Assembly (NCBI RefSeq): GCF_900102365.1
Contig: NZ_FOIN01000012.1
Coordinates: 1-60,567, forward strand
Origin: Thomasclavelia cocleata
GTDB lineage: Bacteria > Bacillota_I > Bacilli_A > Erysipelotrichales > Coprobacillaceae
Length of the DNA: 60,567 bases
Reading direction: 5' to 3'
The stretch's first letter is position 1. Each line of letters begins with the position of its first letter. The notes under the pieces were generated by a model. The model searched no databases. It saw only the letters and a program-made list of their open reading frames with translations, and was not told the DNA's origin. Below, in pieces: positions 44,742-54,194 of this stretch. The position numbers were made by a program, and so were the translations under genes.

Positions 44742-47700
44742 TTATACCCCTTTCTTAAAAGCGTTGAATGCTTCAACTTTTGCTTGTTCTTTTGATAATC
44801 CTTGTTGTTCAAAAGAGCTAATTAAATTCATCATTTTTTTATAGTCATGTGGAATAACTTTTTTGAATAATTTTACCTCTACATCAAAATTATCTAATAT
44901 CTTTTTAGCAATAGCTGATTTTGTATGTTGATAATGTTTATCAACCCATTTTTTAATTTGTTCTTCATCATAACGTTGAGATACATTCGTAAATTCAATC
45001 AATTCTTTATTGACATGAGAATAAAATGTCTTATCAGGATCATAAATATAAGCAATTCCTCCTGACATACCAGCCGCGAAATTTCTACCTGTTTTTCCAA
45101 GTACAACAACAATACCACCTGTCATATATTCAAGACCATGATCACCAACACCTTCAACAACAGCAATTGCTCCTGAATTTCTGACTGCAAAACGTTCTCC
45201 AGCAATTCCATTAATATAGGCCTCACCTGAAGTTGCACCGTATAAAGAAACATTTCCAATAATAATATTATCTTCTGCTTTAATGACTGACCCTTCTGGT
45301 GGAACAACAACCAATTTTCCTCCTGATAGTCCTTTACCAAAATAGTCATTACTATCTCCATGTAAAGATAGATTCAGTCCTTTAGGAATAAATGCCCCAA
45401 AAGATTGACCCCCACTTCCATAACAATTGACTTTAAAAAAATCTTCTTCTAATGAATTTCCATATCGTCTTGTAATATCAGAACCAAATAATGTTCCAAA
45501 AGAACGATCGATATTTGAGACTTGAACATCAATTTCTTGACTTTGTCGCTTTTTAAGTGCATCCAATAATTTATTTTCTAATATTGTACAATCTTTTGTT
45601 AAATTTAATTTGAAGTCATACATATTTTTTGAATCAAAACATACATTCGTATTTTTCACATGAAGTATTCTTGTTAAATTAATATTTTCAGCTTTTTTAT
45701 CTTTTACCTTTAATAAATCAACTCTTCCAACCATTTCTTGAATTGTTCTAAACCCTAGTTGAGCCATGTATTCTCTTAACTCTTGTGCAATAAAACGCAT
45801 AAAGTTTTCAACATATTCTGGTTTTCCTGTAAATCTTTTTCTTAAAATTGGATTTTGAGTAGCTACACCAACAGGACATGTATCTAAATTACAAACTCTC
45901 ATCATGACACAACCCATAGTCACTAATGGTGCTGTTGCAAAGCCATATTCTTCAGCCCCTAATAATGTAGCTATTGCCAAATCTCTTCCTGTCATCAATT
46001 TACCATCTGTTTCTAAGACAACTCGACTTCGTAAATTATTCATGATCAGTGTCTGATGGGCTTCTGCTAACCCAAGTTCCCAAGGCAAACCTGCATTATA
46101 AACAGAACTTCTAGGTGCAGCACCAGTTCCGCCATCATGACCAGAAATTAAAATAACACCTGCCCCTGCTTTTGCAACACCTGCCGCAATAGTTCCTACT
46201 CCTGCTTCAGAAACTAATTTCACTGATATACGTGAATCTCTATTTGCGTTTTTCAAATCATAAATCAACTGTGCTAAATCTTCTATTGAGTAAATATCAT
46301 GATGAGGTGGGGGCGAAATTAAGCCAACACCAGGTGTTGAATGTCTTGTTTTAGCAATCCAGGGATAAACTTTTCCACCTGGTAAATGACCACCTTCACC
46401 TGGTTTAGCACCTTGAGCCATTTTAATTTGAATTTCACGAGCTGAACATAAATATTCACTTGTTACTCCAAAACGACCAGAGGCAACCTGTTTGATTGCC
46501 GAACATTTTGAATCACCATTTGGAAGTACATGAAATCTTTCTTCATCTTCTCCACCTTCACCACTATTTGATTGACCATGAAGACGATTCATGGCTATAG
46601 CCATTGTTTCATGCGCTTCTTTTGAAATAGAGCCATAAGACATTGCACCTGTTTTAAATCTTCGAACAATATTGTCCACACTTTCTACTTCATTAATTGA
46701 AATAGGCGTTACTTCTTTAAACGTCATAAGACCTCTAAGATGAATTTGTTCACTTTCTTCATCAATCATTTTTGTATATTCTTTAAAAATATGATAATCA
46801 CCTAATCGTGTTGCTAATTGTAACTTATGAATAGTTGCTGGATTATAAAGATGTTCTTCTTTACAAGAGCGTCTTTTATGATCACCTGCTGAATCTAAAA
46901 TAATATCAACATCTAATCCTAATGGATCATAAACTTTATTATGTCTGTATTCCACATCTTCTTCAATATCTTTGATTGTTTTTCCTTCAATTCGTGTGAT
47001 TGTTTTAGGAAAATATTTATCAACCAAGCGAGAAGATAAACCAATGACTTCAAAATTTTGAGAGCCACGATATGATTGAATTGTAGAGATACCCATTTTT
47101 GAAGCGATTTTTACAATACCATGTAAAATACCATTATTATAATCATCAACAGCTGCATAATAATCTTTATCTAATAATCCTTCTTCAATTAAATGATAAA
47201 TTGTATCTTGCGCTAAATAACCATTAATTGCACTTGCGCCATATCCTAATAAAGTTGCATAATGATGCACCTCTCTAGGTTCAGCTACTTCAAGAATCAA
47301 AGCTAAACTATTCCGCTTTTTTGTACGAACCAAATATGAGTTAACAGCACCAATTGCTAACAAAGAAGGAATTGGTAAATGTGTATCATCAACTCCCCTG
47401 TCTGATAAAATGACAATATTACATCCTGTATGATAAGCCTGATCAACTTCTACAAACACACGCTCAATTGCTTTTTCTAATGATGTATTTTTAATATAAG
47501 TAATATCTACTGTACCTACTTTAAAACGTTCATCTTTTAGTTCTTTTATCTTTAGTAAATCAGTATTACTTAAAACAGGATGATCAATTTTAATCAATTG
47601 ACAATTTTTCGATGTATCTTCCAACATATTTCCATCTTTGCCAATACATATACTTGTAGAGGTAATCATTTCTTCTCTAATAGCATCAATTGGGGGATTT

Positions 47701-49235
47701 GTAACCTGTGCAAATAATTGTTTAAAGTAGTTAAAAAGTGGTGGATGATTTTTTGATAACACGGCAAGTGGTGCATCATTTCCCATCGCAATTATATTTT
47801 CACTACCTGTTAATGCTAAATTTTTAATATAATTTGTATCTTCATAACTATAACCATGAATCATTTGTAATTTTGTGAGTTCTTCATTTTTATAACGATT
47901 GACACATGTATTAGGAATTTTGATATCAGCTAATTTTAATAGATTTGTTTCTAACCATTCTCCATATGGTTGTTTTGTCGCATACTTTAATTTAAGATCA
48001 TCATTATTAATTAATTCCCCTTTTTTCGTATCAACCAATAACATTTTCCCTGGTCTTAATCTTTCTTTAAGAATGATATCTTTTGCTGGAATATCTAAAG
48101 CACCTACTTCTGAAGATAATACAAGATAATGATCTTTTGTAATATAATATCTAGATGGTCTTAATCCATTTCGATCAAGAATGGCTCCCATAACATCACC
48201 ATCACTAAATAAAATAGATGCTGGTCCATCCCATGGCTCCATAAGCGTTGCATTATATTGATAAAAATCTCTTTTAACTTGTGACATATTTTTATCATTT
48301 TCATAAGGTTCTGGAATACATAACATAACTGCTCTAGGTAATTCCATACCAGACATGACTAAAAATTCTAATGTATTATCTAACATAGCAGAATCAGAGC
48401 CAGTTTCATCTACAACAGGATAGACTTTTTTTGTATCAATTTTTGTCGTATACATATTTTCTTCACGACACAACATATTATTAGCATTTCCTTTAATCGT
48501 GTTAATTTCACCATTATGAACAATAAAACGATTAGGATGTGCTCTTTGCCAAGATGGCATTGTATTTGTAGAAAAACGTGAATGAACTAATGCAATAGCT
48601 GATTGGTAATCTGTATCCTGTAAGTCTTTATAAAATGAGCGTAATTGATGAACAAGGAACATTCCTTTATAAACAATCGTACGACTAGATAAAGAACAAA
48701 CATATGTATCTTTAAATTGACTATGTTCAAACATTCTTCTTGCCTGATATAATTTGCGATCAAAATCTAACCCTTTTTTAATCTTGTCATTTTTTTCAAT
48801 AAACGCTTGTGTAATATATGGCATTGCATCCAAAGCAAATTGACCAAGTACAGAAGGATTAACAGGAACTTCTCTCCATCCAATAAATCTCATACCTTCT
48901 TTTCTAATAATCGTTTCAAACATTTTTTGAATGCGAGCACGATACTTTTCATCTTGAGGCATAAAAAACATACCTACACCAAAGCAACCTTTTTCAGGAA
49001 GCTCAAATTGTGTGACAACTTTTTTTAAGTATTGATAAGGAATTTGTGTTAAAATTCCAACACCATCCCCAATTTCACCTGTTGCATCTTTCCCTGCACG
49101 ATGTTCTAACTGTTGAACAATTTTCAATGCATCATTGACAGTTTTATAGGTTTGAATCCCTTTAATATTAACAACTGCGCCAATTCCACAGTTATCATGT
49201 TCAAGAGAAGGATTATATAAATTATTCTCTTCCAT
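44742..49235 (-). CDS. gltB: glutamate synthase, large subunit
   Basis: 1497 residues, full length. After a 15-residue propeptide the class II amidotransferase begins at Cys 16 ('NCGIGAVVNI'), with 'HSRFSTNTMPSW' and 'RFIVHNGEINTIKGN' near 220. The FMN-binding synthase domain holds 'GAMSYGSISKEAHETMAIAMNRL', 'GEGGEDEERF' near 900, 'KMAQGAKPGEGGHLPG', and the [3Fe-4S] cysteines in 'CVMMRVCNLDTCPVGVATQ' near 1110. The beta-helix GXGXG domain ends the protein. It makes two glutamates from glutamine and 2-oxoglutarate. The gene follows purF by 14 bases. Confidence 0.97.
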   Translation of the reverse strand: MEENNLYNPSLEHDNCGIGAVVNIKGIQTYKTVNDALKIVQQLEHRAGKDATGEIGDGVGILTQIPYQYLKKVVTQFELPEKGCFGVGMFFMPQDEKYRARIQKMFETIIRKEGMRFIGWREVPVNPSVLGQFALDAMPYITQAFIEKNDKIKKGLDFDRKLYQARRMFEHSQFKDTYVCSLSSRTIVYKGMFLVHQLRSFYKDLQDTDYQSAIALVHSRFSTNTMPSWQRAHPNRFIVHNGEINTIKGNANNMLCREENMYTTKIDTKKVYPVVDETGSDSAMLDNTLEFLVMSGMELPRAVMLCIPEPYENDKNMSQVKRDFYQYNATLMEPWDGPASILFSDGDVMGAILDRNGLRPSRYYITKDHYLVLSSEVGALDIPAKDIILKERLRPGKMLLVDTKKGELINNDDLKLKYATKQPYGEWLETNLLKLADIKIPNTCVNRYKNEELTKLQMIHGYSYEDTNYIKNLALTGSENIIAMGNDAPLAVLSKNHPPLFNYFKQLFAQVTNPPIDAIREEMITSTSICIGKDGNMLEDTSKNCQLIKIDHPVLSNTDLLKIKELKDERFKVGTVDITYIKNTSLEKAIERVFVEVDQAYHTGCNIVILSDRGVDDTHLPIPSLLAIGAVNSYLVRTKKRNSLALILEVAEPREVHHYATLLGYGASAINGYLAQDTIYHLIEEGLLDKDYYAAVDDYNNGILHGIVKIASKMGISTIQSYRGSQNFEVIGLSSRLVDKYFPKTITRIEGKTIKDIEEDVEYRHNKVYDPLGLDVDIILDSAGDHKRRSCKEEHLYNPATIHKLQLATRLGDYHIFKEYTKMIDEESEQIHLRGLMTFKEVTPISINEVESVDNIVRRFKTGAMSYGSISKEAHETMAIAMNRLHGQSNSGEGGEDEERFHVLPNGDSKCSAIKQVASGRFGVTSEYLCSAREIQIKMAQGAKPGEGGHLPGGKVYPWIAKTRHSTPGVGLISPPPHHDIYSIEDLAQLIYDLKNANRDSRISVKLVSEAGVGTIAAGVAKAGAGVILISGHDGGTGAAPRSSVYNAGLPWELGLAEAHQTLIMNNLRSRVVLETDGKLMTGRDLAIATLLGAEEYGFATAPLVTMGCVMMRVCNLDTCPVGVATQNPILRKRFTGKPEYVENFMRFIAQELREYMAQLGFRTIQEMVGRVDLLKVKDKKAENINLTRILHVKNTNVCFDSKNMYDFKLNLTKDCTILENKLLDALKKRQSQEIDVQVSNIDRSFGTLFGSDITRRYGNSLEEDFFKVNCYGSGGQSFGAFIPKGLNLSLHGDSNDYFGKGLSGGKLVVVPPEGSVIKAEDNIIIGNVSLYGATSGEAYINGIAGERFAVRNSGAIAVVEGVGDHGLEYMTGGIVVVLGKTGRNFAAGMSGGIAYIYDPDKTFYSHVNKELIEFTNVSQRYDEEQIKKWVDKHYQHTKSAIAKKILDNFDVEVKLFKKVIPHDYKKMMNLISSFEQQGLSKEQAKVEAFNAFKKGV

Positions 49236-49249
49236 ACATTTTCCTCCAA

Positions 49250-50650
49250 TTATTTTTCTTCTTTATTTGCATGTTCGAACGAATCATATAATTTTGTCAC
49301 ATATTGACCATCGAAACATGACATACATAGATCATTACAATGTGTTTTATCAATTGATTCTTTTAAACCCTCTTTTGATAAGAAAGCTAATGAATCAGCT
49401 TGCAAATAATTACATAATTGTTGTATATCCATCTTATGTGAAATAAGTTCCTCTAATGTGGAGGTATCTACTCCGTAAAAACATGGATATTTAATAGCAG
49501 GAGAAGCAATACGAACATGAACTTCTTTTGCTCCTGCTTCTTTGAGTTGACAAATGATTCGTCTAGAAGTTGTTCCTCTTACAATCGAATCATCAATAAT
49601 AATGACTCTTTTTCCTACTACAATTTCTTTGATAATTGATAACTTTAATTTGACACTCTGTTCCCTTAATGTTTGAGTAGGTTGGATAAAAGTACGACCT
49701 ACATATTTATTTTTTATCAATCCCATTTCATAAGGAATATGACTTGCTTTAGCATAGCCCATCGCTGCAGACAGAGAAGAATCAGGAACCCCAATGACAA
49801 TATCACCTTCTACAGGTGCTTCTTGATATAATATTTCACCTGCTCTTTTTCTTGCACTATGAACATTAATACCATTTATTGTACTATCTGGTCTTGAAAA
49901 ATAAACATATTCCATTGCACACATTTTATTTTGCAGATTAGTTTCCCTATATTTTTTTGTTTGAATTTGTTGATTTTTAATACAAATGACTTCTCCAGGT
50001 TCTATATTTCGAATAAAATCAGCCCCAATAACATCAAAGGCACATGTTTCTGATGCTAGAACATAACTCCCATTTGATAATTGTCCTAAACTTAACGGTC
50101 TTAATCCATAACAATCCCTTGCTCCATAAATACGATCTTCAATCATAATCACAAAGGCAAATGCACCATCTAATTGCCTTAATGCTTGGCATATGCGATC
50201 AACAAAACATCCTTTAGCTCTTTTAATTAAATGACCTAAAACCTCGGTATCTGATGTCGATGCAAAAATACTACCATCTTTTTCAAGTTGTTTTTTTAAT
50301 TCATTAGCATTGACAATATTCCCATTATGAGCAATCGCCATCGATCCGCTCATTGTACGAAATAAAAATGGTTGTACATTCATTATTCCACTACCACCAG
50401 CTGTTGAATAACGTACATGCCCGATTGCCATGTTTCCTTTTAATTTAGCTAATTGATCTTCTGTAAAGACATCAAAAACTAGCCCTTCTCCTTTATGTAC
50501 AATCATCTTATGATGATTAACAACACAGATTCCTGCAGCTTCTTGTCCTCTATGTTGTAAACTGTGTAATCCATAATAACAATAGCTTACAGCATCATCA
50601 ACACTTTCTATCGCAAAAACACCACACTCTTCATGAATTTCATCTATCAT
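49250..50650 (-). CDS. purF: amidophosphoribosyltransferase
   Basis: 466 residues from the ATG at 50650, which has AAAGGA 9 bases upstream; longer frames run into glnN. It starts 'MIDEIHEECGVFAIES', so removal of a short propeptide would expose the catalytic Cys. Further motifs: 'LHSLQHRGQEAAGI', 'GHVRYSTAGG', 'IAHNGNIVNA', and the PRPP loop 'RVIIIDDSIVRGTTSRRI' near 350. C-terminal cysteines 'CNDLCMSCFDG' and 'YPCFYGVDTS' fit the Fe-S-bearing B. subtilis type. It catalyses the first step of purine synthesis, yet sits here between glnN and gltB and not in the pur operon. Confidence 0.96.
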   Translation of the reverse strand: MIDEIHEECGVFAIESVDDAVSYCYYGLHSLQHRGQEAAGICVVNHHKMIVHKGEGLVFDVFTEDQLAKLKGNMAIGHVRYSTAGGSGIMNVQPFLFRTMSGSMAIAHNGNIVNANELKKQLEKDGSIFASTSDTEVLGHLIKRAKGCFVDRICQALRQLDGAFAFVIMIEDRIYGARDCYGLRPLSLGQLSNGSYVLASETCAFDVIGADFIRNIEPGEVICIKNQQIQTKKYRETNLQNKMCAMEYVYFSRPDSTINGINVHSARKRAGEILYQEAPVEGDIVIGVPDSSLSAAMGYAKASHIPYEMGLIKNKYVGRTFIQPTQTLREQSVKLKLSIIKEIVVGKRVIIIDDSIVRGTTSRRIICQLKEAGAKEVHVRIASPAIKYPCFYGVDTSTLEELISHKMDIQQLCNYLQADSLAFLSKEGLKESIDKTHCNDLCMSCFDGQYVTKLYDSFEHANKEEK

Positions 50651-50706
50651 AATCATTTGTCCTTTCTGTTTTAAAAAAAGTAGGGGATATAAATCCCCTG
50701 TAAAGA

Positions 50707-52785
50707 TTAAATACCAAATAATAAATCCACATAAGTAGGCATTGGCCAACAAGAACTATCAGTTATATTTTCAAGAGTATCTACTGTTTCTCTTAAACTT
50801 TGCATTGTTTCAAGGACATCATCTCTCCACATCATAGCAATATCCAATACATCTAAATCACTATCCTGTGCTATTTTGATATTTTCTTCTAATGTATCCA
50901 TTTTTTCTTTCATTTCTTTAACTAAAGCTGTTAATTGATTTGTTTCTTCCTTCATAAATGTACTATCTAATCCAGCATCTTGCATCTTTGTTAATTCAGA
51001 AGCTTTCTTAGCTAAATAGCCACATACAGCTGGATAAATTTGTGTTTTTGCCATTTTTAACGCTGTTAATCCTTCTACTTGAATTGTTTTTGAATAGTTT
51101 TCTAGTAAAATATCATAACGAGAATCTAATTCAGTTCTAGAATAAACACCTAAACGATCTAACATTTGAATAAATTTTTCATTCTTCAAACATCTTAAAG
51201 CATCTACAGTATTTTTATTGTTAGGTAAACCTTTTCTAGCTGCCTCTTCTTCCCATTCAACAGAATATCCATCTCCATTAAAGATAATACGTTGATGTTC
51301 ACTAATGAATTCTCTAACAACTTCATCAAATGTCTTACCCTTTTCTAATTCTTCAGCCATTTCAATCATCTCTTGTGCTAAGATAGCATTTAAAATTGTA
51401 TTTGGTCCAGCAACAGATTGTGAGGAACCAACTGCACGGAATTCGAATTTATTTCCTGTAAATGCAAATGGTGAAGTTCTATTTCTGTCTGTATTATCTT
51501 TTGAAAAAGTAGGTACAACTTCAACACCTGTACTAAATCTTTCTTTTTCTTTTTCTTTTGTATCTTCTCCAGTAACAATCATATCTACTAAATTATCTAG
51601 TGTTTTTCCTAAAAACATAGAGATGATTGCTGGAGGAGCTTCATTAGCACCTAAACGATGATCGTTGCCAGCAGTAGCAACTGACATTCTTAATAATTCA
51701 GCGTATTCATCTACACCTTTTATTGTACAAGCCAAAGCAACTAAGAAAGGTTTATTTTCTCTAGGATTTTTTCCAGGATTAAATAAATTAATCCCTGTAT
51801 TTGTCATAACAGACCAGTTATTATGTTTACCAGATCCATTAATACCTGCAAATGGTTTTTCGTGAAGCAAACAACGTAATCCATGTTTTTTAGCGATATC
51901 TTGTGCTAACGTCATAAGTAAATGATTGTTATCTGTTGTTATATTGACTTTAGAATAAACACAAGCTACCTCATGTTGAGCTGGTGCCACTTCATTGTGT
52001 TTTGTTTTAGAAGGAATGCCATATTTCCATAATTCACGATCCAAATCAGCCATAAATGCTGCTACTTTACGTTTGATAGACCCAAAATAATGATCTTCAA
52101 GTTCTTGTCCTTTTGGTGCCATTGCACCAAAAAGTGTTCTACCAGCTAATTTTAAGTCCATTCTTTGTTGATAGTAACGATCATCAACTAGGAAATATTC
52201 TTGTTCTGCTCCTACAGAAGCTGTAATACTTGTGACATCAGGTTCACCAATTAACGGCATTAATCTTTTTGCTGCATGACTTAAAGCATCACAAGATCTT
52301 AATAATGGTGTTTTCTTATCTAATGCTTCACCAGTATATGAACAGAATAATGTTGGAATATATAATGTTCCATCTTTAACAAAAGCAGGAGATGTACAAT
52401 CCCAAGCTGTATATCCTCTTGCCTCAAATGTTGCACGTAATCCACCACTTGGAAAAGATGATGCATCAGGTTCTCCTTTTCTTAAAGTTTTTCCACTGAA
52501 TTCAAGTACTGCACGTGTTCCATCTGGTTCTAAAAAAGCATCATGCTTTTCAGCTGTCAACCCTGTCATTGGTGTAAACCAATGAGTAAAGTGTGTTGCC
52601 CCATGTTCAATAGCCCAAATCTTCATTGCATTTGCAATCACTGTTGCACACTCTTTTGATAACTCTTCACCTTTTTCCAAAGATTCATGAAAAGCCTTAT
52701 AAATAGATTTAGGAATCCTTTCTTTCATTACTTCATCAGTAAATGCATTGCTTCCATAATCGTCGATTAGTTGATTTAATTCCAT
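50707..52785 (-). CDS. glnN: glutamine synthetase, type III (GlnN)
   Basis: 692 residues, the long type III form. Family marks: 'ATHFTHWFTPMTGLTAEKHDAF' near 65, 'SFPSGGLRATFEARGYTAWD' near 110, 'EQEYFLVD' near 190, 'HNEVAPAQHEVACVY' near 270, 'GINGSGKHNNWSVMTNTGINLFNPGKNP' near 315 and 'RNRTSPFAFTGNKFEFRAVGSS' near 440. It makes glutamine from glutamate and ammonia with ATP. I start at 52785, where AAAGGGGGAC precedes the ATG, and not 51 codons earlier in the promoter. It heads the glnN-purF-gltB-gltD unit, so the product of gene one is the substrate of genes two to four. Confidence 0.95.
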   Translation of the reverse strand: MELNQLIDDYGSNAFTDEVMKERIPKSIYKAFHESLEKGEELSKECATVIANAMKIWAIEHGATHFTHWFTPMTGLTAEKHDAFLEPDGTRAVLEFSGKTLRKGEPDASSFPSGGLRATFEARGYTAWDCTSPAFVKDGTLYIPTLFCSYTGEALDKKTPLLRSCDALSHAAKRLMPLIGEPDVTSITASVGAEQEYFLVDDRYYQQRMDLKLAGRTLFGAMAPKGQELEDHYFGSIKRKVAAFMADLDRELWKYGIPSKTKHNEVAPAQHEVACVYSKVNITTDNNHLLMTLAQDIAKKHGLRCLLHEKPFAGINGSGKHNNWSVMTNTGINLFNPGKNPRENKPFLVALACTIKGVDEYAELLRMSVATAGNDHRLGANEAPPAIISMFLGKTLDNLVDMIVTGEDTKEKEKERFSTGVEVVPTFSKDNTDRNRTSPFAFTGNKFEFRAVGSSQSVAGPNTILNAILAQEMIEMAEELEKGKTFDEVVREFISEHQRIIFNGDGYSVEWEEEAARKGLPNNKNTVDALRCLKNEKFIQMLDRLGVYSRTELDSRYDILLENYSKTIQVEGLTALKMAKTQIYPAVCGYLAKKASELTKMQDAGLDSTFMKEETNQLTALVKEMKEKMDTLEENIKIAQDSDLDVLDIAMMWRDDVLETMQSLRETVDTLENITDSSCWPMPTYVDLLFGI

Positions 52786-52824
52786 ATCATCGTCCCCCTT
52801 TAACAACCTTAATTTTATGTATGT

Positions 52825-52854
52825 ATTATATAACAAAAAATATTCTCGTGTCAA
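52825..52854 (-). promoter_or_regulatory. promoter of glnN-purF-gltB-gltD
   Basis: Read leftward, TTGACA (52854-52849), 18 bases and TATAAT (52830-52825), both hexamers perfect. The leader is about 35 bases. I see no clear nitrogen-regulator operator, but one could overlap the AT-rich spacer. Confidence 0.8.
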
Positions 52855-53207
52855 TAAAATATTATTATAATAATTAAATATTTTCAGAAAGCTTTCATTT
52901 AAATTCTTAACAATACCTGCATATTTATATCTATACACATGAAATCAATAAAAAACGAATTATCACCTTTTATCAATCCAAATAAAAAATATGATGAAAA
53001 ATTATCTCTTTTATTATTTCACACTGCTTTTCTGTTTGAACTGTAAATTATTTTACCTGTTTTGTTGATTTTCAAATATACTAATATGCGGTTTTATATG
53101 TATCATATTTTTAATGACTGAATAGGGTAGAGAAATAAATTCTAGATTTATTGCCCCTCCCATTGAACTTATCACAACTTTTTGATTATCCCGAATTCGA
53201 GATAATT

Positions 53208-53238
53208 GAACCGTACGTACGGGTCTCGTATACGGCTC
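53208..53238 (-). ncRNA. group II intron domain V
   Basis: 31 nt hairpin: GAGCCGTA pairs with TACGGTTC, and TACG with CGTA around an AGAC loop. The sequence matches the domain V pattern of bacterial introns, only slightly shorter than the usual 34 nt. Confidence 0.8.
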
Positions 53239-53254
53239 TACATTTATATCGCTA

Positions 53255-53590
53255 TCACAAACTCTTAAGGTAGTAATCGTGGGGTTTGACTAAACCTGGT
53301 CTGTCCCCTTTCTTTATGCCTAAAACTTTTGGTGATATTGTAAAATTAACGACATTCATCGCACTTCTTCTATACCACCCTAACCTTGTATTCGCACACT
53401 TGTAAATATCTTCTTCACTAAACCTGCATCGACATGCTTTGTTTAGCTTCATTAGATTTATATATATCGTCTTTGATTTCTTCCATTGTTTGATTATGAT
53501 ACATCTTATCTTATGGTGTAACCATTGTCCAAATTCATCTGGGAACTGTTTAATACTTCCTGTTCTAAAATAGATTACTGTCCATTCCAT
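53255..53590 (-). pseudogene. group II intron maturase, C-terminal remnant
   Basis: 111 codons. 'WLHHKIRCIIIKQWKKSKT' followed by 'LMKL', 'YKCANTRLGWYRRS' and a terminal 'DYYLKSL' is the maturase (domain X, GIIM) pattern that closes intron-encoded proteins, usually 'W.R.RIR..IWKQWKK.KT...NL.KLG' and 'A..RKGYWR'. The preceding reverse transcriptase domain (with YADD) is absent. There is no RBS. Confidence 0.8.
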
Positions 53591-53599
53591 AATACGCTG

Positions 53600-53938
53600 T
53601 TATTTCCATATGTTCTATCCCCTAATAAATAATTTCTGTTCTTCTTGTTTTTCCTTTTTCTATTTTATCTGTTTTTTCAGCATTACTTTTCTTTTTTTGA
53701 CCAATGTTATAGATATATAGATTATCAAGCCATTGAGAATATTCAAGAGGTGACAGGAATCTGTATATTTCATATCATATAGGACAAAAATATTAAATGA
53801 ATATATCATATAAATGTGTTTTCATCATAAAGATGAACCAGAAGAAGTATATGTAAACGTAGAAAACTAGCACATACTCTTTTATTTGTCCTTTTGTAAT
53901 TTTAGTTGAATATTATATTATGATTATCTCAATTATAA
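53600..53938. other. intergenic stretch without a supported gene
   Basis: About 340 bases of AT-rich sequence to the right of the intron remnant. No frame with an RBS and no strong terminator are seen. It lies inside the right border of the glutamine block. Confidence 0.5.
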
Positions 53939-54043
53939 AAAAACAGGTATAAGTTTTATGGAGTTATTAATGGCACAGTTTATACCTTTTAGTATATTAT
54001 AATTTGCAGTTTTTGTGTTAATTTTATTATTTAAAAATTGCAG
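53939..54043 (-). repeat. 105-bp inverted repeat, right copy
   Basis: The reverse strand matches 36252-36356 at about 80% over 105 bases, with no gap by eye. It ends 12 bases before the right copy of the 67-bp direct repeat. Confidence 0.85.
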
Positions 54044-54055
54044 TTTAATAATATG

Positions 54056-54123
54056 CCACATTTATTTAATCTATCCCATCAAAAAAATCTATTTTAGCTT
54101 ATAATAACAATTATTTTAATAAT
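54056..54123 (+). repeat. 67-bp direct repeat, right copy
   Basis: CCACATTTATTTAATCTATC onward. Same orientation as 35947-36013, with two substitutions and one added A. It lies about 70 bases before eno and may carry or overlap the eno promoter. Confidence 0.95.
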
Positions 54124-54194
54124 CCTATCTTCTTAAATATTTGATTAAAGCACATTAAAAGCGTTCATAATAATTTTGAAGGAGTGATAAGATT

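Larger units (their letters stand above)
53165..53600 (-). mobile_element. 5'-truncated group II intron remnant
   Basis: Read leftward, the end of a maturase reading frame (53590-53255) is followed by a domain V hairpin, GAGCCGTATACGAGAC then CCGTACGTACGGTTC (53238-53208), with the AGC catalytic triad. After it comes a domain VI-like hairpin ATTATC-(10)-GATAAT (53206-53185). This order is that of a bacterial group II intron 3' half. Domains I-III and the reverse transcriptase are missing to the right, so the element is dead. Confidence 0.8.

Noticed and set aside
50657-50752. N-terminal extension of purF reaching into glnN
   Set aside because: PurF must have its catalytic Cys close to the N-terminus, and a good RBS supports the ATG at 50650.
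52786-52938. 51-codon N-terminal extension of glutamine synthetase
   Set aside because: It would run through a perfect -35/-10 promoter, and the family start matches the ATG at 52785.
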